Assembly (NCBI RefSeq): GCF_025583945.1
Contig: NZ_JAOEGU010000005.1
Location: 62,001 to 126,000, forward strand
From: Methylobacter psychrophilus
Lineage (GTDB): Bacteria > Pseudomonadota > Gammaproteobacteria > Methylococcales > Methylomonadaceae
DNA length: 64,000 nt
Direction: 5' to 3'
The notes under the pieces were generated by a model that saw only the letters and a list, made by a program, of their open reading frames with translations, ran no database searches and was not told the origin of the DNA. The position numbers and the translations under genes were made by a program. Below, piece by piece: positions 55,454-64,000 of this stretch; the first letter of the stretch is position 1, and every line of letters begins with the position of its first letter.

Positions 55454-56050
55454 TTATTTAGCCATCACTAAAGCGAATAACTCCGTTGCCAATATTGCTT
55501 GTAGCCAGTTATTTAAAGCTTTAAAAACAGATAACCTGAACCACGGCTTATCAACACTGGCAAACTGACGAATAAACGGAAAAATAGCCGCATCGGCCAA
55601 CGAAAAATTATCACCGCACAGATACATGGAATGCATTAAACGGGTTTCAAGTTCAGTTAAAAACACTTCAGCCTGTTCCCGGTAATAAACCTGCGAGAAA
55701 TCCGGATACCGGTCTGCATATTTATAACGATCAAGATACTGTTTAAATTCCCCGTCATTCCATTGGATAAGTCTGTTCGCCTCAATATTAAAGTGCAGCC
55801 AATGCTCGGGATCATGTTGCATTAATGCCCAGTGCATAATATCCAGACTTTCCTCAATCACCGCACCATTAATAAGCTGCAATACCGGCACGGTAGCTTT
55901 AGGCGATATAACCAGAAGGTGTTCGGGCTTGTTTTTTAATTCCACCTCCCGAATTTCTACAGAAACGCCAGCATAAGCAATAGCCATTCTGGCTCTGATT
56001 GCATAAGGGCAGCGCCTGAAGCTATATAAAATTGAGAGGTTATTGATCAT
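55454..56050 (-). CDS. Glutathione S-transferase family protein
   Basis: The 198-aa protein has an N-terminal thioredoxin-like domain: LSILYSFRRCPYAIRARMAIAYAGV with CPYA at residues 14-17. VPVLQLINGAVIEESLDIMHWAL supplies the cis-Pro and the ES glutathione contact. A helical C-terminal domain includes FSLADAAIFPFIRQFASVD. The CPYA motif suggests a Grx2- or omega-like thiol-transferase rather than a classical conjugating enzyme. The substrate is unknown. It is transcribed alone. Confidence 0.88.
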   Translation of the reverse strand: MINNLSILYSFRRCPYAIRARMAIAYAGVSVEIREVELKNKPEHLLVISPKATVPVLQLINGAVIEESLDIMHWALMQHDPEHWLHFNIEANRLIQWNDGEFKQYLDRYKYADRYPDFSQVYYREQAEVFLTELETRLMHSMYLCGDNFSLADAAIFPFIRQFASVDKPWFRLSVFKALNNWLQAILATELFALVMAK

Positions 56051-56171
56051 ATTTAGTTATTTGGTTTGCACACATTTTAATTGGGTATATTAACCATCCT
56101 CAATTAACGTAATCTGGCATGTTGAGCCAGGAAAGCACATCAATTGAATAATCTTCACCAAGGATACTAAT

Positions 56172-56210
56172 AAAAAAGCCCCAGTTGTTAAAAACAACCA
56201 GGGCTTTTTT
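56172..56210 (-). terminator. Terminator of groSL
   Basis: AAAAAAGCCC (56172-56181) pairs with GGGCTTTTTT (56201-56210), and an inner GTTGTT/AACAAC stem closes the hairpin. T tracts flank both sides. It lies 41 bases after the groL stop. Confidence 0.9.
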
Positions 56211-56251
56211 GTGAAGCAGAGCTTAAAGCACAAAGCTTTAAGACAGCATGA

Positions 56252-57910
<1,659 letters not shown>

Positions 57911-57951
57911 CTAACTTGTGTGTGTGATTATGATTATTAAAGGGTTTAGGT

Positions 57952-58239
57952 TTAACCTAAAATACCCATGATGTCTTCTTCACGCATAACGATGAGGTCT
58001 TCACCGTCAACTTTAACTTCGTTACCTGAGTATTTGCCAAACAAAACTTTATCGCCAACTTTAACGTCCAACGTACGTACTGTGCCATTGTCCAGTTGCT
58101 TACCATTACCTACGGCTAATACTATACCCTGGCTTGGCTTTTCAGCAGCAGAACCAGGCAATACAATGCCACCAGCAGATGTCGTTTCTTCTTCAAGGCG
58201 TTTAACTATAACTCTATCGTGTAACGGACGTATATTCAT
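57952..58239 (-). CDS. groS: Co-chaperonin GroES
   Basis: Heptameric lid of GroEL. The 95-aa sequence starts [38 protein letters not shown], with the mobile loop, and ends [15 protein letters not shown]. Preceded by a TTAGGAGA ribosome-binding site and, further up, by a CIRCE element. Confidence 0.99.
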   Translation of the reverse strand: MNIRPLHDRVIVKRLEEETTSAGGIVLPGSAAEKPSQGIVLAVGNGKQLDNGTVRTLDVKVGDKVLFGKYSGNEVKVDGEDLIVMREEDIMGILG

Positions 58240-58277
58240 CTATATCTCCTAACATTAAAATAAAAGGGTAACTGCTA

Positions 58278-58304
58278 TTAGCACTCGCTAGCACTGAGTG
58301 CTAA
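58278..58304 (-). promoter_or_regulatory. CIRCE operator (HrcA-binding site) of groSL
   Basis: TTAGCACTC (58278-58286), nine-base spacer, GAGTGCTAA (58296-58304): a perfect match to the CIRCE consensus. It implies HrcA repression of groSL. No hrcA gene lies in the window. Confidence 0.95.
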
Positions 58305-58331
58305 TGATAATGAGCTTTTGTAGCCTGTCAA
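58304..58331 (-). promoter_or_regulatory. Probable sigma-70 promoter of groSL
   Basis: On the minus strand TTGACA (58331..58326) and TATCAT (58309..58304) are spaced by 16 bases. The -10 box touches the CIRCE element, so HrcA binding would block transcription start. Confidence 0.65.
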
Positions 58332-58377
58332 GTTCTTTGGCATTATCTCTCATCACCATACACACTTAATACGACCT

Positions 58378-59124
58378 ATGAACGACAACCAACTATTGCG
58401 CTATAGCCGTCAAATAATGCTGCCCCAAGTTGATATTGAGGGACAACAAAAACTCCTTGCCGCCAAGGTATTAATTATTGGTGCCGGCGGCTTGGGATCG
58501 CCTGCCGCCATATACCTTGCCGCAGCAGGGATCGGCAGCATTACTATTTATGATGACGACGAGGTGGAGTTATCCAATTTACAAAGACAGATTGCTCATC
58601 ACACACTCGATATTGGGACTGATAAAGTAATTTCAACCCGTGAAACACTGAATAAATTAAATCCTGATGTCAATGTAAAAGCCGTCAAACAAAGACTGTC
58701 TGGAGAACAACTTGATAGGGAAGTAAAAGCAGCGGATGTGGTACTGGATTGTAGCGATAATTTCTCGACACGATTTGCGATCAACAAAGCCTGCGTTAAT
58801 TATCAAACACCGCTGGTTTCAGGCGCAGCAATCCGCTTTGAAGGTCAGGTTTCGGTATTTACTCCGGGTAAAAATAACAGCCCTTGTTACAACTGTTTAT
58901 ATAGTAGTGAAGGTGAAGAATTACAAAACTGCTCAACCAATGGTGTTATAGCGCCTGTCACGGGGATAATTGGCAGCATTCAGGCCTTGGAAGCGATGAA
59001 ATTAATTATCGCTATCGGCGAAACATTAACAGGTAGGTTATTAATTCTGGATGGCTTAACAATGGAATGGAACACTTTAAAGCTAAAGAAAAACTCCAAC
59101 TGCCCCACTTGTGGCAGACTGTAA
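58378..59124 (+). CDS. moeB: MoeB/ThiF family adenylyltransferase
   Basis: Activates the C-terminus of a ubiquitin-like sulfur carrier (MoaD or ThiS) by adenylylation. The 248-aa protein has the nucleotide-binding IGAGGLGSPAAIYLAAAGIG. The conserved DDDEVELSNLQRQIAH (Arg for ATP) follows, with zinc ligands in CYNCLY and CPTCGRL. The catalytic Cys is in LQNCSTNGVIAPVTG. Without adjacent moaD/moaE or thi genes, MoeB and ThiF cannot be distinguished. It is divergent from groSL. Confidence 0.9.
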   Translation: MNDNQLLRYSRQIMLPQVDIEGQQKLLAAKVLIIGAGGLGSPAAIYLAAAGIGSITIYDDDEVELSNLQRQIAHHTLDIGTDKVISTRETLNKLNPDVNVKAVKQRLSGEQLDREVKAADVVLDCSDNFSTRFAINKACVNYQTPLVSGAAIRFEGQVSVFTPGKNNSPCYNCLYSSEGEELQNCSTNGVIAPVTGIIGSIQALEAMKLIIAIGETLTGRLLILDGLTMEWNTLKLKKNSNCPTCGRL

Positions 59125-59212
59125 GCCAAGTTGGCGTAACCCAACCTGACTTACAAAAACTTATAGCTTTGGATGAACCAAATCATCCAAAAATATCATC
59201 AACAAACAGCAT

Positions 59213-59419
59213 TTATTTTTTGGCAATCCGACTTTTGACAAAATGAATGGCACTTTCAGCTAATTCATTAACAAAAGACGGAGCCTCACTATCCGGATCA
59301 GTTTCGCCAAATGGCTTGCCATTTTTCTGGGTATATTTGTAAATAAAGTAGCCTAACGGCGCAAATGCAACGCTGGCAATAATTAACATAATCAAAAACA
59401 GCTCAATAACACCACCCAT
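59213..59419 (-). CDS. Small membrane protein of unknown function
   Basis: The 68-aa product has one strong N-terminal helix (VIELFLIMLIIASVAFAPLGYFIYKYT, about residues 4-30). A short soluble part (GKPFGETDPDSEAPSFVNELAESAIHFVKSRIAKK) follows. A strong GAGGAGG ribosome-binding site lies six bases before the ATG, which supports a real gene. No family is recognised. It is convergent with moeB. Confidence 0.7.
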   Translation of the reverse strand: MGGVIELFLIMLIIASVAFAPLGYFIYKYTQKNGKPFGETDPDSEAPSFVNELAESAIHFVKSRIAKK

Positions 59420-59767
59420 AACCCCTCCTCATAATTTTATGTAGCCAGGCAATTTCCCACGAAGAACATACCCAAGCCGCCGGGCTTTTTATTCATTGTC
59501 TGCGTTATCAAAACAGTCGCGCAGCCAGCTATGCGACTGTTTTTCTACCTTGAAAATGAACAAAAATTCTGAGCCATCCGGGTCTATTCATTCTTGGCTG
59601 TTGCCTTATTATTTTTTTTTGAATTTCGATAATACTCTTTTCTAAAAAGAAAAACATCCTTGTTAAGTACTGTCAAACATTGCGTAAAAAAATAGTTCAT
59701 CGTATACTTTTAATTAGCTTACTTGATCAAGCTAGCAACTATTCTAATAATCTTCTGGAGGTTCACG
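59420..59767 (+). promoter_or_regulatory. 348-base control region upstream of pqqA
   Basis: No gene longer than a few codons is supported. It holds a short hairpin, AAGCC/GGCTT, near 59474-59488, and a strong terminator-like hairpin at 59511-59542 (separate entry). Close to pqqA it has an inverted repeat, AGCTT (59716-59720) with AAGCT (59729-59733), centred on TTGATCAA. A TTGATC/TAATAA pair (59723 and 59745, 16-base spacing) is possible, but would leave almost no leader. The real promoter may lie further up. GGAGG precedes the pqqA ATG. Confidence 0.5.
59511..59545. terminator. Strong terminator-like hairpin upstream of pqqA
   Basis: AAACAGTCGC (59511-59520) and GCGACTGTTT (59533-59542) form a perfect 10-bp stem followed by TT. 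It faces away from any known upstream plus-strand gene end and so may insulate pqqA from read-through. Confidence 0.7.
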
Positions 59768-59842
59768 ATGAAATGGGAAACACCAAGCTATACAGACCTA
59801 CGTTTCGGCTTTGAAGTAACAATGTACATCTACAATCGCTAA
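59768..59842 (+). CDS. pqqA: PQQ precursor peptide PqqA
   Basis: A 24-residue ribosomally made precursor, MKWETPSYTDLRFGFEVTMY followed by IYNR. Glu16 and Tyr20 in the EVTMY motif are the residues that PqqE crosslinks to start PQQ synthesis. The ribosome-binding site GGAGG lies at good distance. It is followed by a terminator-like hairpin before pqqB, so pqqA transcripts can be made in excess. Confidence 0.98.
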   Translation: MKWETPSYTDLRFGFEVTMYIYNR

Positions 59843-59890
59843 ATGAACTTTCCTGACTTAATTGTCGGGATCATTAAAGCTGGTTTAAAG

Positions 59891-59919
59891 AAGGGGTTCA
59901 CTTAGAGCCCCTTTTTTTT
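59891..59919 (+). terminator. Attenuator-like terminator between pqqA and pqqB
   Basis: AAGGGG (59891-59896) pairs with CCCCTT (59908-59913) and is followed by eight T in all. Partial termination here would raise the ratio of pqqA to the enzyme genes, as known in other pqq operons. Confidence 0.85.
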
Positions 59920-59973
59920 GCCTGAAAATTGTTATTCCCGTATCATTCAAGGCTTTCTTTTAAGGCTTTCATC

Positions 59974-60885
59974 ATGAAAATTAGAGTTCTTGGTTCAGGT
60001 GCAGGTGGCGGCTTTCCGCAATGGAACTGCAACTGCCATAATTGTCACCGTTTGCGCCACCACACAATGAACGGCAAAGCACGAACACAATCATCTATTG
60101 CTGTGAGTACGGACGATAAAAACTGGCTGTTATTTAATACATCCCCCGATATTCGCGCGCAACTGGAAGCTTTCCCCGCCATTCAGCCCAAAGAAGGCAT
60201 TCGTGACACCGGCATTAAGGCTATTATGCTTATTGATAGCCAAATTGATCATACGACAGGCATGTTAATGCTCAGGGAAGGCAAGCCATTGGATGTCTAC
60301 TGCACAGACATGGTTAAACAAGACCTGACTACAGGTTTTCCCTTATTTACCATGCTGGAACACTATTGCACCATCAATCATCATCCGGTACCTGTTGATG
60401 GCAGCAGCTTTACTATTCCCGCCATTGCTGATTTACGTTTTTATACCCAAGCCTTAAAAAGCAAAGCACCGCCTTATTCGCCACATCGGCATGATCCACA
60501 TGAAGGCGATAACATCGGTGTTATTATTGAACAAATCTCTACCGGCAAAAAAGTATTTTATTCGCCGGGCCTGGGTGAAATAGAGCCACATGTGATGGCT
60601 GCCATGCAAGATGTTGATTGTCTGTTGGTAGATGGTACCTTCTGGACCAATGACGAGATGTGTACGCAAAATATCAGCCATAAAAAAGCCCGTGAAATTG
60701 GTCACTTGCCACAATATGGTGCAGGCGGCATGATAGAAGTACTAAGCGGTGTAGCCAAAGCCCGTAAAATACTGATACATATTAATAACACCAACCCCAT
60801 TCTGGATGATGATTCCGAGCAACGTAAAATCCTTGATGCTGCCGGCATTGAAGTGGCTTACGATGGATTGGAAATCGATTTATAG
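59974..60885 (+). CDS. pqqB: PQQ biosynthesis protein PqqB
   Basis: Metallo-beta-lactamase-fold iron hydroxylase acting on the diaminoacid intermediate of PQQ. Start chosen at ATG 59974, which gives the invariant [24 protein letters not shown]. An earlier TTG (59929) adds non-conserved residues. The 303 aa include [30 protein letters not shown] and the C-terminal HINNTNPIL. Second gene of the pqq operon. Confidence 0.98.
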   Translation: MKIRVLGSGAGGGFPQWNCNCHNCHRLRHHTMNGKARTQSSIAVSTDDKNWLLFNTSPDIRAQLEAFPAIQPKEGIRDTGIKAIMLIDSQIDHTTGMLMLREGKPLDVYCTDMVKQDLTTGFPLFTMLEHYCTINHHPVPVDGSSFTIPAIADLRFYTQALKSKAPPYSPHRHDPHEGDNIGVIIEQISTGKKVFYSPGLGEIEPHVMAAMQDVDCLLVDGTFWTNDEMCTQNISHKKAREIGHLPQYGAGGMIEVLSGVAKARKILIHINNTNPILDDDSEQRKILDAAGIEVAYDGLEIDL

Positions 60886-60950
60886 CCCTAGCCGGAGTAC
60901 AAAAACCAGTTTTTGCACTCCGTTTTTATTAATCTCCAAAGGACATCACC

Positions 60951-61682
60951 ATGAGCAATACCGATAATACCGCATGGACAAAAACAGAATTTGAAGCTGC
61001 CCTGCGGGGCATGGAAAAGTATTATCATATTCATCATCCTTACCATACCCTGATGAACGCGGGACAACTCACTAAAGAACAATTACAAGGCTGGGTTGCC
61101 AACCGTTTTTACTACCAGGTGAGCATCCCTATAAAAGATGCCAACATCCTTGCTAATTGTCCTGATCGTGAAACCCGCGCCAAATGGATCCAACGCATTC
61201 TGGATCATGATGGTCATCCCGGCGATCCCGGCGGCATAGAGGCCTGGATACAATTGGGTATAGCTGTCGGCTTAAGCCGTGAAGACATTACGTCATTAAA
61301 ATATGTATTACCGGGTGTTCGTTTTGCCGTCGATGCCTACGTTAACTTTGCCCGAAGAGCCGAATGGCATGAGGCGGCAAGTTCTTCGTTGACGGAATTA
61401 TTTGCGCCCAAAATCCACCAGCAACGTTTGGATAACTGGCCCGAACACTACCCATGGGTTGATGTGGAAGGTTACAACTATTTCCGTAAACGTCTGGGAG
61501 AAGCACGGCGCGATGTTGAGCATGGTCTCGCTATAACACTGGACTGGTACAAAACCCGTGAACAGCAGGATCGCATGGTGCAAATTTTAAAATTTAAACT
61601 GGATGTGTTATGGACTATGGCGGATGCCATGTATATGGCTTATATTAATAATATGCCACCGTATTTTACTATTGAGAAATAA
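60951..61682 (+). CDS. pqqC: PQQ synthase PqqC
   Basis: Cofactorless oxidase performing the last ring closure and eight-electron oxidation to PQQ. The 243-aa helical protein shows [47 protein letters not shown] and [15 protein letters not shown], all family hallmarks. It is preceded by AAAGGA. The next gene is not pqqD but a two-gene insertion (61739-62307). Confidence 0.98.
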   Translation: MSNTDNTAWTKTEFEAALRGMEKYYHIHHPYHTLMNAGQLTKEQLQGWVANRFYYQVSIPIKDANILANCPDRETRAKWIQRILDHDGHPGDPGGIEAWIQLGIAVGLSREDITSLKYVLPGVRFAVDAYVNFARRAEWHEAASSSLTELFAPKIHQQRLDNWPEHYPWVDVEGYNYFRKRLGEARRDVEHGLAITLDWYKTREQQDRMVQILKFKLDVLWTMADAMYMAYINNMPPYFTIEK

Positions 61683-61738
61683 TAAAAACAGCCTAATGTA
61701 GAGCTTTTCGCGTAACTGATATCACCCAAAGCCGCCCT

Positions 61739-62050
61739 ATGATTGCAATAGACTGGATAAAACAAGCCGTACATGATGATGATTATCGGTATTCCCGGCA
61801 TGGCGACCAAGAGCGGCAAAATGATAATTTAACCTTGATTCAAGTAGCACAAGCCTTATATAACGGACGTATTCTTGAACAATATACAAATACTGGTCGA
61901 GGCGTAAGCTGTTTAGTCGCAGGGTTTGCTGATAACGGCACTCCCATTCATATAGTATGTGGATGTATGGTTAAAACACTGGTAATTATTACCGTCTATG
62001 TTCCTACACCACCCAAGTTTAAAAACCCTTTTGAACGAGGTAATTCATAA
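61739..62050 (+). CDS. DUF4258 protein, probable toxin-like partner, inside the pqq operon
   Basis: The 103-aa product has the DUF4258 layout. An N-terminal helix (IDWIKQAVHDDDYRYSRHGDQERQND) with the conserved R/H-x-H-xxxR pattern is followed by LTLIQVAQALYNGRILEQY. Beta-strands come next (VSCLVAGFADNGTPIHIVCGC; TLVIITVYVP). DUF4258 proteins are often encoded next to YgiT-type zinc-finger antitoxin-like genes, as here. They share the general RelE/BrnT-like toxin fold by prediction. It shares one base with the next gene (TAATG). Toxic activity is inferred from the pairing alone. Confidence 0.85.
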   Translation: MIAIDWIKQAVHDDDYRYSRHGDQERQNDNLTLIQVAQALYNGRILEQYTNTGRGVSCLVAGFADNGTPIHIVCGCMVKTLVIITVYVPTPPKFKNPFERGNS

Positions 62051-62307
62051 TGTCAGAACAGTGCGTATTTTGTGGCCACAAACACCTTAGCAGTAAAACC
62101 ACACGCTACATTTACCAAAAAGATCAGCAGATGTTAGTGGTTGAACACGTACCTTGCCTGGAATGTACATTTTGCGGTGAACAATACTTTGATGCGGCGG
62201 TATTACAAAAAATCGAAAACGACTACCTTGCTATCACTCATCAACAAAGACAACCACAGCGAATCATGCAGGTGGCCGTTGAAGATTTTGCCACACTATC
62301 TTTATAA
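62050..62307 (+). CDS. YgiT-type zinc-finger protein, probable antitoxin without HTH
   Basis: The 85-aa protein has two CxxC pairs: CVFC (residues 5-8) and CTFC in LECTFCGEQYFDAAVLQKIE. This is the zinc-finger domain of MqsA/YgiT. The C-terminal HTH of MqsA (compare the gene at 30121) is absent. A short tail (RIMQVAVEDFATLSL) could contact the toxin. It is coupled to the DUF4258 gene and ends 28 bases before pqqD, so it is read as part of the pqq operon. Confidence 0.85.
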   Translation: MSEQCVFCGHKHLSSKTTRYIYQKDQQMLVVEHVPCLECTFCGEQYFDAAVLQKIENDYLAITHQQRQPQRIMQVAVEDFATLSL

Positions 62308-62335
62308 ACCCACGACTTAAGACCAAATATTAAAA

Positions 62336-62608
62336 ATGACCATAAACAAGGAACTGCTCATTCAATTTTCTCGTACCCACCGTTTGCAATGGGAGGAAGC
62401 ACAACAAAAAAATGTCATTCTTTACCCGGAAGGTATGGTGGAACTTAATGAAAGTTCAGCTGAAATTTTGAAGCTCTGTGATGGCACGCGCAATCTTGCC
62501 CAAATTGTCAGTGATCTGGAACACAAATTTTCCACATCGGGTCTTACCAACGATATTACCGCTTTCCTGGAGGTTGCTTTACAAAATGGCTGGATTAATC
62601 AAAACTAA
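62336..62608 (+). CDS. pqqD: PqqA-binding chaperone PqqD
   Basis: Winged-helix peptide chaperone that presents PqqA to PqqE. The 90-aa protein shows the family sequence [51 protein letters not shown] and a typical C-terminal ALQNGWI. It overlaps pqqE by 23 bases, which suggests tight coupling of chaperone and enzyme. Confidence 0.97.
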   Translation: MTINKELLIQFSRTHRLQWEEAQQKNVILYPEGMVELNESSAEILKLCDGTRNLAQIVSDLEHKFSTSGLTNDITAFLEVALQNGWINQN

Positions 62609-63737
62609 CCCTACGACTACGCTCAGGGCAGGCATTACACCGCCGCGCTGGTTACTGGCAGAACTGACCTACGCTTGTCCGTTACAGTGCCCCTATTGCT
62701 CCAACCCGGTTGATTATGCAAACTATCAAACTGAATTAGACACCGAAGGCTGGAAACGCGTGCTGACTCAAGCACGGAAAATGGGCGCAGTGCAGTTAGG
62801 CTTTTCGGGAGGTGAACCTCTCACCCGCAAAGATCTAACCGAACTGGTTAAACACGCCAGAGATCTGGGTTATTATTCCAACCTGATTACCTCGGGTTAC
62901 GGACTGACAGAAGAAAAAATTATCCAGCTTAAAGAAGCCGGACTGGATCACATTCAGGTCAGTATTCAGGCTAGCACTCAGGAATTAAACGACCATATCG
63001 CTGGCACAGCGTCGTTTGAGCACAAAAAAGAAGTTGCTCACCTGGTTAAAAAGCACGGTTACCCGATGGTATTATGCGTAGTTATACACCGTGAAAACAT
63101 TCACCAAATGCCGGAAATATTGGCAATGGCAGAAGAACTGGGCGCTGATTATCTGGAACTCGCCAACACACAATATTACGGCTGGGCACATACCAACCGC
63201 GATTTATTGTTACCCACAAAAGAACAATTTGAAAAAGCCGAAGCCATTGCCCAGGCATTTAAAGAAACCGTCACCGGGAAAATGAAAATTTATTATGTCG
63301 TGCCGGATTTTTATGAAAATCGACCCAAAGCTTGTATGAATGGTTGGGGAACGACCTTTCTGACTATCGCACCGGATGGCGTGGCTCTGCCCTGTCATTC
63401 TGCGCGTGATTTACCCGGACTGGATTGCCCCAATGTTAACGACTATAGCGTTGAAGAAATATGGAATGAGTCGAAAGCCTTTAATTTCTTTAGAGGCGAT
63501 GACTGGATGAAAGAGCCTTGTCGTAGCTGCGATGAAAAAGATAAGGATTTTGGCGGTTGCCATTGCCAAGCCTACTTGTTAACGGGCGACATGCGTAACG
63601 CTGACCCTGTATGCAGCAAATCACCTCATCATGGCGTTATTCAGGACGCGATAGATTCGGCAGCCAGAAGCACATTATCGGCTAATGAAAAGCCGCTATT
63701 ATTTCGTAACAGTAAAAACTCAAAGCTTTTGTCTTAA
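62586..63737 (+). CDS. pqqE: Radical SAM PqqA glutamate-tyrosine crosslinking enzyme PqqE
   Basis: Forms the Glu-Tyr carbon-carbon bond in PqqA. Start at ATG 62586 inside pqqD, giving 383 aa. The radical SAM cluster is CPLQCPYC (Cys31, 35, 38 of CxxxCxxC). The SAM-binding [10 protein letters not shown] follows. The C-terminal SPASM domain has auxiliary-cluster cysteines in [30 protein letters not shown] and [11 protein letters not shown]. It is the last gene of the operon and is followed by a long palindrome. Confidence 0.98.
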   Translation: MAGLIKTNPTTTLRAGITPPRWLLAELTYACPLQCPYCSNPVDYANYQTELDTEGWKRVLTQARKMGAVQLGFSGGEPLTRKDLTELVKHARDLGYYSNLITSGYGLTEEKIIQLKEAGLDHIQVSIQASTQELNDHIAGTASFEHKKEVAHLVKKHGYPMVLCVVIHRENIHQMPEILAMAEELGADYLELANTQYYGWAHTNRDLLLPTKEQFEKAEAIAQAFKETVTGKMKIYYVVPDFYENRPKACMNGWGTTFLTIAPDGVALPCHSARDLPGLDCPNVNDYSVEEIWNESKAFNFFRGDDWMKEPCRSCDEKDKDFGGCHCQAYLLTGDMRNADPVCSKSPHHGVIQDAIDSAARSTLSANEKPLLFRNSKNSKLLS

Positions 63738-63749
63738 GTGCTTGATTAA

Positions 63750-63791
63750 TTCACCACGAACGACTGCATCCATGCAGTAGTTCGTAGTGAA
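63750..63791. terminator. 42-base palindrome between pqqE and ubiX
   Basis: TTCACCACGAACGACTGCAT (63750-63769) and ATGCAGTAGTTCGTAGTGAA (63772-63791) pair at 18 of 20 positions around CC. No T tract. Its outer arm TTCACCACGAA matches the repeat flanking mqsA. It lies between convergent genes and may end transcription. Confidence 0.6.
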
Positions 63792-63807
63792 ATGCATTAA
63801 TAACCAG

Positions 63808-64000
63808 CTATAAGCCTTCCCAAGGCGTGTACAAGCCCTCAACATTAACCCCGAACATATCCAGTACCCGACCGACTGTTTCGTTGACCATAGCCGTTAA
63901 TGAGTCAGTTTTACTATAAAAAGCCGGCATTGGTGGAAACATAATGCCACCCATTTCGGTCACAATCCCCATATTCCTGATATGCACAAGATTTAACGGG
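63808..64000 (-). CDS. ubiX: Flavin prenyltransferase UbiX-like, C-terminal part (runs off the window)
   Basis: The last 63 or so codons are present on the minus strand. The translation ends MGGIMFPPMPAFYSKTDSLT, AMVNETVGRVLDMFGV and NVEGLYTPWEGL. The pattern MPPxPAFY plus VGRVLDxF is the C-terminus of UbiX/Pad1 flavin prenyltransferases, which make prenylated FMN for UbiD decarboxylases in ubiquinone synthesis. Only the tail is visible, so other flavoproteins of the family are possible. Confidence 0.75.
   Translation of the reverse strand, partial: PLNLVHIRNMGIVTEMGGIMFPPMPAFYSKTDSLTAMVNETVGRVLDMFGVNVEGLYTPWEGL

Noticed and set aside
59723-59750. TTGATC/TAATAA as the pqqA promoter
   Set aside because: It would start transcription at the ribosome-binding site, leaving almost no leader; mentioned only as a possibility.

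Overview
The window looks like chromosomal DNA of a gammaproteobacterial methanotroph or methylotroph of the Methylococcales type. This is an inference from gene order (def-fmt-rsmB-DUF4390-ntrY-ntrX, lysM-dprA-smg-topA, dapF-DUF484-xerC, bamA-skp-fabZ-lpxA), a complete pqqABCDE locus, and an AT-leaning base composition judged by eye. No methane or methanol dehydrogenase genes are present to prove it. No rRNA, tRNA or CRISPR array was seen.

Layout. 1-2150: ileS (5' part) and ribF leftward, rpsT rightward. 2284-6401: an ABC importer of the NitT/TauT type, divergent from a PepSY membrane protein. 6548-9749: a winged-helix protein, minE-minD-minC, rpsI-rplM. 9997-16818: ntrX, ntrY, DUF4390, rsmB, fmt, def, all leftward in one closely packed cluster. 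16906-23588: an inserted mobile element of about 6.7 kb lying between def and lysM. It carries a tyrosine recombinase with substituted catalytic arginines, a small reverse ORF with a 15-base G tract, a serine recombinase, DNA-binding proteins, a probable HUH-type replication protein, and a stand-alone FtsH-like (M41) peptidase domain. 23710-28842: lysM, dprA, smg, topA. 29073-30062: srkA, followed by an orphan mqsA antitoxin between perfect 19-bp inverted repeats. 30699-35547: envelope cluster rnhB, lpxA, fabZ, skp, bamA. 35626-38270: epmA, efp and divergent epmB, a near-complete EF-P modification system. 38388-46651: corA, rppH, a HAD phosphatase, lptM-lysA-dapF-DUF484-xerC, DUF2333 and DUF4389 genes. 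46726-55387: darP, a hypoxanthine-DNA glycosylase, rdgC, an Lpp-like lipoprotein, an L,D-transpeptidase, phosphoglucomutase, ZIP transporter, pgeF, rluD, bamD. 55454-59419: a GST, groSL under a perfect CIRCE operator, a MoeB/ThiF protein and a small membrane protein. 59768-63737: pqqA-pqqB-pqqC, then a DUF4258/YgiT-type toxin-antitoxin-like pair, then pqqD-pqqE. 63808-64000: the 3' end of a ubiX-like gene.

How the parts work together. Most genes are housekeeping: translation, division-site placement, peptidoglycan and outer-membrane assembly, protein folding, DNA repair. The pqq operon supplies the cofactor of PQQ-dependent methanol dehydrogenases. The unusual features are the def/lysM island with its possible phase-variable ORF, the toxin-antitoxin-like pair embedded between pqqC and pqqD, the flanked orphan mqsA, and a dispersed repeat that has become coding sequence inside pgeF.
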